Position numbers and translations under genes: made by a program
The notes under the pieces: generated by a model
Database searches by the model: none
Told to the model about the DNA's origin: nothing
The model's input: the letters and a program-made list of their open reading frames with translations, nothing else
NCBI GenBank assembly: GCA_042096155.1
Contig: JBELMC010000004.1
Location: 1 to 40,218, forward strand
Direction of reading: 5' to 3'
Source of the DNA: Dinoroseobacter sp042096155
GTDB taxonomy: Bacteria; Pseudomonadota; Alphaproteobacteria; Rhodobacterales; Rhodobacteraceae
Length of the DNA: 40,218 bases
Shown: piece after piece, positions 25,592 through 32,991 of the stretch
Numbering within the stretch: position 1 is the stretch's first letter
Layout of the letters: each line of letters opens with the position of its first letter

Positions 25592-26396
25592 TTTTCTCCT
25601 GTGGTTCGTATCTGGGAAGATATGCAGGCGGCATCGGGCCTTTATTTCGTCCTCCTTGGAGCATCTGCTCCCAGCCATGGGCCAGCACGCCGACCGAGCG
25701 GCTGAGACAAAAGAGCCCCCGTGACAGCGGCGGCGGAAATCCGAGTTCACAAAAGATCACCGCAGTCGCGCCGTCGATGTTCATCGCAATCGGTGCGCCG
25801 CGACCTCGGCCGATTTCTGACTGTATGGCCTCGCCAATATCGGCAAACCGGCCAGAGACGGTACCCGCCTGCGCCGCCTCGCGCACCAGCGCCATCAGCC
25901 GGGGCGCGCGCGGGTCAACTGGTTTGTGAAACCGATGGCCAAAGCCGGACACAATCTTGCCATGCGTCGCGCGCCATGCGGCAAGGCCCTCACGCGTGGC
26001 GGTTTCAAGATCGTCGCCCGCGTCCAGCCGCGCCGCAATGCCTTCGTAAAGCGCGGCGCATTGCTCACCGGCCCCGCCATGCACATCGCCCAGCATGTTC
26101 ACGCCCGTCGCCATGACGTTGTTGAGACCCACGCCACAGGTTGCGGCCATCCGCGCCGCCGCGATGGAAGGAGCCTGCGGTCCGTGATCAACGCCCGCCA
26201 CGAGGGCACATTCCAAAAGCGCCGCTTGTTCAGACGATGGCAGCTCGCCTCGTGTCATCAGCCAGATCATCTGCGCAAAGGACACGTTGCCGATCAGGTC
26301 TTCGACTGGATGCCCCCGAAAGGCAATCCGCCCAGGCTCCATGTCGATGATTGACGTGCGCCACCAATGGCGCACCGCTTCGGCGTCTTTACTCAT
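25584..26396 (-). CDS. Citryl-CoA-lyase-like short citrate-synthase-family protein
   Basis: A 270-residue member of the citrate synthase superfamily, much shorter than citrate synthase (about 430) and near the length of citryl-CoA lyase. Motifs of the active site are visible: VDHGPQAPS (His71), GDVHGGAGE (His106), GFGHRFHKPVDPRAPR (His154) and NIDGATA. Citryl-CoA lyase cleaves citryl-CoA to acetyl-CoA and oxaloacetate; the true substrate here may be another hydroxyacyl-CoA. It overlaps its neighbours on both sides (ATGA upstream, eight bases downstream). It could use an acyl-CoA made by the acylating aldehyde dehydrogenase. Confidence 0.8.
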   Translation of the reverse strand: MSKDAEAVRHWWRTSIIDMEPGRIAFRGHPVEDLIGNVSFAQMIWLMTRGELPSSEQAALLECALVAGVDHGPQAPSIAAARMAATCGVGLNNVMATGVNMLGDVHGGAGEQCAALYEGIAARLDAGDDLETATREGLAAWRATHGKIVSGFGHRFHKPVDPRAPRLMALVREAAQAGTVSGRFADIGEAIQSEIGRGRGAPIAMNIDGATAVIFCELGFPPPLSRGLFCLSRSVGVLAHGWEQMLQGGRNKGPMPPAYLPRYEPQEKNE

Positions 26397-28279
26397 GCTG
26401 TTTCCATGTCCTTAAGGTGACGCATCTGCGCAGCCAGCCTGATTGGCGCATTTCGCGCGCCATACCCTTGGTATCCGCCCTTCCGCGTGACGATTTCAAA
26501 AAAAAGCCCACCCCAGATCGGAACCGAATAGACTTGAAAATATTCCCCAAGTCCGTCTCGGTCATAAAGAATGTTTCCATCTTTCAACGTCGCGATCATC
26601 TCGTCGGACAGATCGAAACGCACGCGCAGATCGTTGTAGTAATTCGCTGGCATGATCAACCGATCAAATCCTGCGGTCATGAGAAGATCGGAAGTCTCAA
26701 AGATATCGTCACTCAAAAATGCCAGATGCTGCACGCCGGCGCCAAATCCCTGTGCCAGGAAAGCCCCTGCAAATGTGCGCCGCTCCCCCGCGCCGTTGAG
26801 GTTCAGACGCACTTCGCCTTCGGGACTGGCCAGCGCCTGACTGAGAATAACGCCCGAAGGGTCCGCCACATCGACGACATCCGCTTTTTCCATCTCGAAA
26901 GTCGACAGATAATAGGTCAGCCAGCTTTGCATCTCCTGATAGCGCATGGTCTGAGCGACGTGGTCGATGCGCCTCAGACCCGCAGGTTGGGCGGCGCGCT
27001 CTTTGGGGACCGGTTCGAACTCGATATCCCAGACCCGATGCAAATCGGACTTCTCGTCGATGAAATGTACGACAGATCCGCCGACGCCCTTGATCGCGGG
27101 AATGTCCAGCTCGCCCGTGCCGACGGGCTGGGAAAAAGCAGGGGCACCAAGCGCAGTGGCCCGGGCAACCGTCTGCTCTGCGTCGCGGACCCGCAAGCCC
27201 ATATCGCACACACAAGGCCCGTGCTCGGCCCGCGCCGCTGCCGCGAACCCCTTGGCTTCGGAATTGACCACAATGTTGATCGCGCCCTGCCGCCAAAGTT
27301 CCACGGATTTGGACCTGTGCTGGCGCTCTTTGCGAAAGCACATGGTTTCAAGAAGGCTTGTCAGGCGGTTGCGGTCCACACCATCAGCGGCAAACTCGAT
27401 GAACTCAAAGCCGGTCGGGGTGATGCGCGGCGGCAGGCCGTCCAGCGGACGTGCCAGCGCAGGTTCCCGAGTGGCCACTTCGTCCAAGAGCGATATCAGG
27501 GCTCGATAACTGTCCCGCGCATGGGCCTCTCGGCTGCCCTCTGCCGTGGCGCCGACGCGCGCAATCGACCACGGGCCGCCATAGCCCGAACGGGCCATGA
27601 TGCGAACAAAGCTAGACAGGTTCAGCCCGCCTTGCCCGGGCAGCAGGCTGAAATGACTTTTCAGCCGGGTAATGTCGAAATCAAGTGCAGGTGCATCGGA
27701 CAACTGGACGTGGAAAACCCGGTCTCCGGGTATGTCGCGCAGCCGGGCCGCCTGGCCGCCACCGGCCAGCGAGAAGAACGAATTGAGCGCCAGCCCAAAG
27801 ACAGGGCGGTCCACCGCCTGCACGATCTCCAAAGCTTGCAATTCGGTCGTGATGTGTCGCGCCCAGGGCAGCGCAATCAGGGCAGCACGGCATCCGGCAC
27901 GTTCGACCCGACCCGCAAGCTCACGGAAATCCTCTGTGATCTGAGCGATATCAGACACCGCGTCGGGGCGCGTGCTCGTCCCGATCAGCAGCGTGCGCGC
28001 TCCAAGCGCTTTCATCATGTCCAGCTTGTGATCGAGACGCGCGAACGCGGCTTTGCGCGCTGCGCCGTGTCGTCCTTCGAAATCATGGAATGGTTGCAAA
28101 ACTTCGATGTCGAGACCAAGGGACCGCGCCAGTTGGCCGACATCTTCGGCGCTGCCCGAACATCCTGTCAGGTCGGTCTCATACAACTCCACGCCGGTGA
28201 ATCCCGCTGCGGCGACCTGCTCCAGCTTCTGAGGCAGATCACCGGGAACATTTGTTGTCGCAAGGGCAAGCCGAGTCAT
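26393..28279 (-). CDS. Fusion of a degenerate dehydroshikimate-dehydratase-like TIM barrel and an HPPD-type dioxygenase
   Basis: A 628-residue protein with an N-terminal TIM barrel (about 1-270) and a C-terminal 4-hydroxyphenylpyruvate-dioxygenase-like domain (about 285-628), as in 3-dehydroshikimate dehydratase QuiC. The dioxygenase triad is intact: His440 (IDHVAQ), His518 (VQHLAF) and Glu595 (FFEIVTRKG). In the barrel, by motif alignment, the ligands expected as Glu, Asp and Glu are Ile135, Asn166 and Ala240; only Gln192 of the four is kept. The catalytic His and Arg are also replaced (Phe169, Ser211). So dehydratase activity is unlikely and the label quiC should not be given. First gene of the operon, divergent from the GntR gene. 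Confidence 0.85.
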   Translation of the reverse strand: MTRLALATTNVPGDLPQKLEQVAAAGFTGVELYETDLTGCSGSAEDVGQLARSLGLDIEVLQPFHDFEGRHGAARKAAFARLDHKLDMMKALGARTLLIGTSTRPDAVSDIAQITEDFRELAGRVERAGCRAALIALPWARHITTELQALEIVQAVDRPVFGLALNSFFSLAGGGQAARLRDIPGDRVFHVQLSDAPALDFDITRLKSHFSLLPGQGGLNLSSFVRIMARSGYGGPWSIARVGATAEGSREAHARDSYRALISLLDEVATREPALARPLDGLPPRITPTGFEFIEFAADGVDRNRLTSLLETMCFRKERQHRSKSVELWRQGAINIVVNSEAKGFAAAARAEHGPCVCDMGLRVRDAEQTVARATALGAPAFSQPVGTGELDIPAIKGVGGSVVHFIDEKSDLHRVWDIEFEPVPKERAAQPAGLRRIDHVAQTMRYQEMQSWLTYYLSTFEMEKADVVDVADPSGVILSQALASPEGEVRLNLNGAGERRTFAGAFLAQGFGAGVQHLAFLSDDIFETSDLLMTAGFDRLIMPANYYNDLRVRFDLSDEMIATLKDGNILYDRDGLGEYFQVYSVPIWGGLFFEIVTRKGGYQGYGARNAPIRLAAQMRHLKDMETA

Positions 28280-28437
28280 CGTTGATCACCATAGGTATGC
28301 AAATGTCAGTCCATCTCTAGACCGGCCTGTCAAGTGGAAATTCTCTGACATCGTGGCGGATACCGGATTTTTTGGCACCGTCAATCCCCAACTCGAGGGC
28401 GCAACGACACTGGCCAAGCCAAACATTGTAGCAGGTG

Positions 28438-28482
28438 CTTTGGACTGGCAGCCTTTGTACTGGCAGGCTTTGGACTGGCAGG
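28438..28482. repeat. Three tandem 15-base repeats
   Basis: Three near-identical 15-base units, CTTTGGACTGGCAGC, CTTTGTACTGGCAGG and CTTTGGACTGGCAGG, run head to tail, followed by a partial fourth. As codons on the plus strand they would give ALDWQ-type pentapeptides, on the minus strand CQSKA-type ones. The multiple-of-three length could reflect a former coding sequence or replication slippage. Confidence 0.8.
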
Positions 28483-28918
28483 CTTGGTTGGCCGTCGCCA
28501 AATCTGCGGTCCCAAAACCACGACGGAATGGGGTCGCAATCGCCTGAAAAGACGTGTCCTCACCGCAGAAATCGCTGACAGGATCAACATCGTAACCAAT
28601 ATCGACTGCGATAGGCCTGGCACCCGTCTTGTTGCGCCATGGTGCAACCTGGAAATCAGGGACAGGCTTGGGGGACCGCCATGTTGCTAGGACCGCCCGG
28701 AGATCGCTCATAGCACTGGCGGCAATCTGGTCCTTCGGTTTGCGCCCAACCATCGCCGCCACCACAATAACCGGTGCGCACCTGACACCTTCGATACGGC
28801 GAAGCCCGACAAGGCCAAACCCCGCAAACTGCGATTTTCCGGGCATGTTGTTGGGCGCTCCGCCAGACGACTCTTGGTTTCAAATACCCTACACTATTGT
28901 CGTATCAAATCAATAATG

Positions 28919-28942
28919 TCATATTTTTTTATCAAAATATGA
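28919..28942. promoter_or_regulatory. Inverted repeat upstream of the GntR gene
   Basis: TCATATTTT and AAAATATGA form perfect 9-base arms around a 6-base centre, 72 bases before the regulator start, in an AT-rich tract. This is a plausible operator for the regulator itself. It does not match the repeat at 22530-22558. Confidence 0.5.
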
Positions 28943-29014
28943 TTTTCTGAATTGCAGCATGCTGCGCCCTGGGATACGTGATTAGAGATCTTGCCAACTT
29001 ACGGATTACATCTC

Positions 29015-29668
29015 ATGACAAAATCGCGCAACTTCGTAGGGGCTTTGACATACCAGCGCATCAAGCGAGACATCATCTTCGGTGACCTCGCTCCAGGATC
29101 GAAGTTGAAGATGGACGGACTGCGCGAACGCTACGCGGCGTCGATGTCCACGTTGCGCGAAACGCTGAACAGACTTGCCAGCGAAGGCTTCGTTGATTTG
29201 CAGGATCAAAGGGGCTTTTTCGTGACGCCCGTGTCCCGCGAAGACCTGATCGAAATTGCCAAGCTGCGGGTGCTGATCGAATGCAATGCCCTGCGGTTGT
29301 CGATCAAGAATGGCGGTCATGATTGGGAAGGCAAGCTTGTCGACGCGCATGACAAGCTGCACTTGATGGAACAGAAGATGCTCGAAGGGGATGACAGCCA
29401 GAAAGAAGACTGGAAGCGCTATGATTGGGAATTTCATCTCGCTTTGATCGAGGCTTGTGGCTCCAAAAACCTGCTCTCACTGCACGCTGTGCTCTACGAC
29501 AAATATCTGCGCTACCAGATGCTGGTTTTGACCTATCGTGGTGAAGAGGCCGTTGAAGAACATCGAACGATGTTCGAGGCCGCCCTCGCGCGCGACATCG
29601 ACACAGCCGCAAAAACACTGAAAGCGCATATCGACAAGGGCCTGGAGCACACACAGGTCGCATTCTAG
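29015..29668 (+). CDS. GntR family (FCD-type) transcriptional regulator
   Basis: A 217-residue regulator with an N-terminal winged helix (about 10-75: TYQRIKRDIIFG, MSTLRETLNRLASEG, GFFVTPVS) and a C-terminal all-helical FCD ligand domain. The FCD domain usually binds an acidic metabolite through Asp and His residues. The first in-frame codon, TTG at 28991, is less likely than the ATG at 29015. It is transcribed away from the catabolic operon, as expected for its local regulator, and probably responds to an acid intermediate. Confidence 0.9.
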   Translation: MTKSRNFVGALTYQRIKRDIIFGDLAPGSKLKMDGLRERYAASMSTLRETLNRLASEGFVDLQDQRGFFVTPVSREDLIEIAKLRVLIECNALRLSIKNGGHDWEGKLVDAHDKLHLMEQKMLEGDDSQKEDWKRYDWEFHLALIEACGSKNLLSLHAVLYDKYLRYQMLVLTYRGEEAVEEHRTMFEAALARDIDTAAKTLKAHIDKGLEHTQVAF

Positions 29669-30139
29669 CGATTGTCCGCCCCCAGAGATTTTGGACCAGA
29701 TCGCAACCGGCGCTGCGTGCAGGGGCCCAGGACACAGAGCAGCGGTCCAGACTGCATCCCAAATTTTTGAACGAAGACGAAAATGGCGCGGCACCGGAAT
29801 TTTTCGAATCCGGTTTGGTCGGATCTTGTCGCAGTTGCGTTCCGGTCTCTTTCGCGCCTGTTTGCGGTGTTTGCCGTGGTGGATTTGGGTTCTAAGCTGG
29901 TGACAGTCGTCGGATTTGTTTGCACCGTGACCGCGCTCCTGGGGAAACCCGTGCCAGGCTGATGGCAACTGATCGAGCGCCGCGGCGAGAATGGTATTTG
30001 AAGTATAGCGTGCACAAAGGTATTCCTGAGATTGAGGCTCAACAGCGTCTGTTGGTCAGAAAAAATGGGCTATTGCTAGCCTGTCCCGACAAACAAGCGC
30101 TTGATGCGAACCCCCAGGACGACTAAGAAAAACGATGCG
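29669..30139. other. Gene-free stretch before tRNA-Gly
   Basis: About 470 bases with no protein-like frame and no recognised mobile element. An imperfect hairpin with ACCGG/CCGGT ends lies near 29793-29814. The part next to the tRNA probably holds its promoter. Confidence 0.4.
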
Positions 30140-30213
30140 GCGGGTGTAGCTCAATGGTAGAGCAGTAGCTTCCCAAGCTAACGACGAGGGTTCGATTCCC
30201 TTCACCCGCTCCA
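30140..30213 (+). tRNA. tRNA-Gly (anticodon CCC)
   Basis: A complete 74-nt cloverleaf: acceptor GCGGGTG pairs with CACCCGC, D-arm GCTC/GAGC, anticodon loop TTCCCAA, T-arm with GGTTCGATTCC, discriminator T and encoded CCA. The anticodon CCC reads glycine codon GGG. The outermost pair of the anticodon stem (G27-A43) is a mismatch, while the other four pairs hold. Confidence 0.93.
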
Positions 30214-30233
30214 GATCTGTCAAAGAGGTCAAA

Positions 30234-30722
30234 ATGAAAACACCGTTTCTGACCCCTCTGAGCGCCGATCAGATCGCCCAGGCTGGTGTGCCGGGCACCT
30301 GGTCCTATGGGTACGCAGACCAGGTCCGGTTTTCTGAGATTGACGCGCTCAACCATGTCAACAATGTCGCCTATCTGGTGTGGTTCGAGATGGCCCGCGT
30401 CCAGTATTTCCAGGCCTTTGGATTGACCAAGTATCGCGACGATGATCCCCAATTTGTCGTGCGGGCGCAAAGCGCCGATTATCGCGCTGCGATGTATATC
30501 AACACGGCGTATATTATTGCCACGCGGACAGTTTCATTTCGCCGGACCAGCTTTACCATGGATTATGTCTGTTATGCTGACGGGATACGGGCAACGGGGC
30601 AATCGGTCATCGTCAGCTTAGAGCCCGACGGATCCGCAAAGCGTGCGTTGCCGGATGCCGTCTTGTCTCAGTTTCGCGAAATCGATTTGGCAACAGAAGC
30701 TTCGCCAACAGATCTGACGTAG
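30234..30722 (+). CDS. Acyl-CoA thioesterase (4HBT hotdog family)
   Basis: A 162-residue hotdog-fold thioesterase, with the 4HBT motif in RFSEIDALNHVNNVAYLVWFE (catalytic Asp in EIDALNHVNN) and the rest of the fold following. Such enzymes hydrolyse acyl-CoA thioesters; the chain preference cannot be read from the sequence. The start lies 20 bases after tRNA-Gly. The 3' end overlaps the convergent pgi by 55 bases. Confidence 0.85.
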   Translation: MKTPFLTPLSADQIAQAGVPGTWSYGYADQVRFSEIDALNHVNNVAYLVWFEMARVQYFQAFGLTKYRDDDPQFVVRAQSADYRAAMYINTAYIIATRTVSFRRTSFTMDYVCYADGIRATGQSVIVSLEPDGSAKRALPDAVLSQFREIDLATEASPTDLT

Positions 30723-32305
30723 TTCAACAGCATCCGGGTGGAGCTGTCCTTGCCCGACGCATCCGAACCTTCGACCAAGGGCTGAAGCGCCACAGCCAGC
30801 TCTTTGCCAAGTTCGACGCCCCATTGGTCGAACGAATTGATGTCGAGTATCACCCCTTCGACAAACACTCTGTGTTCATAAAGCGCAATGATCTGACCCA
30901 GCACAAAAGGCGTCAAGAGCGGGTAAATCAGCGTTGTTGACGGGCGATTGCCAGGAAAAACCCTGTGGCGGGCCTGACGCTCCAGCGCGGCCCCGGCGAC
31001 GCCTTTTGCCGCCATCAAGGCACGGGCCTCTTGCAGGCTGCGCCCTTTCATCAAGGCTTCGGATTGTGCGAAACAATTTGCCAACAGCAGGCTGTGATGA
31101 TGGGCCAGATCCGGCTCATGGCTTGTGGCGGCCACCAGAAATTCGCATGGGACGACTTGTTTGCCCTGATGGATCAATTGGTAAAACGCGTGCTGGCCGT
31201 TTGTTCCGGGCTCACCCCAGACGATTGGCCCGACGGGCTGGGCCACATCCGATCCGTCCCGTCGCACCGCTTTGCCATTGCTTTCCATTTCGAGCTGCTG
31301 CAAATACGCGGGAAGGCGGCTCAGACGTTGGTCATATGGCAACACCGCCCGTGTGCCATGACCCCAAATCTGATGGTGCCACAGACCAACGAGCGCCAAA
31401 AGGACAGGCATGTTTTCGCCAAGCGGCGCGGTTTGGAAATGGGTATCCAGTGTGGCAGCGCCGCGCAAAAAATCGTCAAATTGATCTGGACCGATGGCCA
31501 GCATCAGGCTCAGCCCGATCGGCCCCCACACCGAGTACCGACCGCCCACCCAATCTTCAAACCCGAAGACGCGGTCTGGATCAATCCCCATTTCCGCGGC
31601 TCGGTCCCCGGCGCTGGACAGAGCCACCATCTGTGCGCCCGGATCGCGGACCGCCTCTGCCAGCCATTGTCGCGCCGTCGCGGCATTGGTCATCGTTTCA
31701 ATCGTTGTGAAGGTCTTTGAGGCCACGATGACCAATGTTGTTGTGGGATCGAGCGCGCGGAGCGTGTCTGCAATTTGCGCACCATCGACATTTGATACAA
31801 AATGGGTGTTCGGCCCGTCCGAGAAGGGCGACAGCGCGAGACAGGCCATGGCAGGGCCCAGATCCGATCCGCCGATTCCGATGTTGACGACATCAGTGAT
31901 CTGACCCCCTGGGGCTTGGAACACGCCGGTGCGGACAGATGCCGCGAAGGCCGCCATCCGCGCCCGAGTGTTTCGGATCTGGGGCAAAATATCGGTGCCA
32001 TCGACCAGGATCGAGCCGGACTGGGCGCGCAACGCGGTGTGCAAAACCGCCCGGTTTTCGGTATTGTTGATCGCATCGCCCGCAAACATAGCCCGGCGTT
32101 TTTCGTCCAAACCCGCCGCCGTGGCCAAGGCCAAAAGAGCCGCGCGGGCATCCCCATCCAAGGCCGTCTTGGAATAGTCCAAAACCATGTCTTCACAGCG
32201 TATCGAATAATCAACGGCGCGTTCAGAATTCGAAAGAAGGCTTTTGATAGAGATGTTTGCAAGTCGGTCTTTATGCCCGCGCAACGCGTTCCAAATGTGA
32301 TCCAT
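30668..32305 (-). CDS. pgi: Glucose-6-phosphate isomerase
   Basis: Interconverts glucose-6-phosphate and fructose-6-phosphate. The 545 residues fit the family, and the phosphate-binding motif GIGGSDLGPAMA is clear, with further conserved stretches VIVASKTFTTIETM and the PGI signature near GRYSVWGPIGLSL. Last gene of the zwf-pgl-pgi operon, 11 bases after pgl. Its 3' end runs 55 bases into the convergent thioesterase gene. In roseobacters sugars flow mainly through the Entner-Doudoroff route, where Pgi feeds fructose-6-phosphate back to glucose-6-phosphate. Confidence 0.95.
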   Translation of the reverse strand: MDHIWNALRGHKDRLANISIKSLLSNSERAVDYSIRCEDMVLDYSKTALDGDARAALLALATAAGLDEKRRAMFAGDAINNTENRAVLHTALRAQSGSILVDGTDILPQIRNTRARMAAFAASVRTGVFQAPGGQITDVVNIGIGGSDLGPAMACLALSPFSDGPNTHFVSNVDGAQIADTLRALDPTTTLVIVASKTFTTIETMTNAATARQWLAEAVRDPGAQMVALSSAGDRAAEMGIDPDRVFGFEDWVGGRYSVWGPIGLSLMLAIGPDQFDDFLRGAATLDTHFQTAPLGENMPVLLALVGLWHHQIWGHGTRAVLPYDQRLSRLPAYLQQLEMESNGKAVRRDGSDVAQPVGPIVWGEPGTNGQHAFYQLIHQGKQVVPCEFLVAATSHEPDLAHHHSLLLANCFAQSEALMKGRSLQEARALMAAKGVAGAALERQARHRVFPGNRPSTTLIYPLLTPFVLGQIIALYEHRVFVEGVILDINSFDQWGVELGKELAVALQPLVEGSDASGKDSSTRMLLNYVRSVGEASVAKSISRN

Positions 32306-32316
32306 GGTTTTTCTTT

Positions 32317-32991
32317 CTAGGGCGCCCAGTGCACAATCGCCTGGTCCAAGACGGCTTTGATCGGGGCCTCAAGCGGCGTTTGACAGCGCTCTGCGCGGGC
32401 CAAGGCGCGGGCCTTCTCGGCCCCTGCAATCAGCACATGACTTTGGTGTACCGCTTTCAGCACCGCCGCGCTCAGAGTGATCCGAGGCTCGAGCGCACCC
32501 GGCGCGCGCATGGCCAATACTGTTGGCGCATCGTCCGCAAAGGCCTGTGCAAGTTGATCTGCACCGGGAAATAACGACGCGGTGTGCATGTCCTCTCCCA
32601 TCCCCAGCAGCAAAACATTGATCGGCAAACAGGCTTCGACATGTTCGATAAGATGCGGGATCCCCAATTCGGGCGTGTCATAGGCCGCGTAAAGAGGCAC
32701 CAAATGGGCAGCCCGCGCGTGATTTTGCAGCAACCGGGCCCGCAGCAACGCCATATTTGAGCGTGCAGAGCTTTCTGGCACCCAGCGCTCATCGTTGAGC
32801 ATTATATCGACCCGGCTCCAATCCAAATCCACCGCTGACAATAAGTCAAACACCGGGCCAGGCGTTGTGCCCCCCGGCACTGAAAACGTCGCACGGTCAT
32901 TTTGGGCAAGCGCTTGGCGCAGATCACGGCTCAGCGCGCGCGCGACAGCGACCATCAAGGCATCTCGATCGGGGTAGGTGATCTTGTTCAT
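32317..32991 (-). CDS. pgl: 6-Phosphogluconolactonase
   Basis: Hydrolyses 6-phosphogluconolactone to 6-phosphogluconate, the second step of the Entner-Doudoroff and pentose phosphate routes. At 224 residues it is of the DevB type. Family motifs are FSVPGGTTP near the start and the MLNDERWVP segment, followed by LLGMGEDMHTASLFPG. Its ATG overlaps the zwf stop by four bases (ATGA), so it is translated with zwf. Confidence 0.93.
   Translation of the reverse strand: MNKITYPDRDALMVAVARALSRDLRQALAQNDRATFSVPGGTTPGPVFDLLSAVDLDWSRVDIMLNDERWVPESSARSNMALLRARLLQNHARAAHLVPLYAAYDTPELGIPHLIEHVEACLPINVLLLGMGEDMHTASLFPGADQLAQAFADDAPTVLAMRAPGALEPRITLSAAVLKAVHQSHVLIAGAEKARALARAERCQTPLEAPIKAVLDQAIVHWAP

Larger units (their letters stand above)
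28286..28990. other. Long gene-poor spacer between operon and regulator
   Basis: About 700 bases between the divergent operon and the GntR gene, unusually long for such a pair. A minus-strand frame is open through 28286-28846, but its translation shows no family and contains a short tandem repeat. It may be a decayed gene. Operator-like repeats lie near the GntR end. Confidence 0.45.

Noticed and set aside
26393..28279. Label as 3-dehydroshikimate dehydratase (quiC/qsuB)
   Set aside because: The domain layout fits, but three of four metal ligands and the catalytic His and Arg of the dehydratase barrel are replaced.
26351..28285. Plus-strand open frame of 644 codons
   Set aside because: It is antisense to the dioxygenase fusion; the translation has no domain structure.
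28438..28482. CRISPR-like array
   Set aside because: The 15-base units are directly tandem without spacers, and no cas genes are present.
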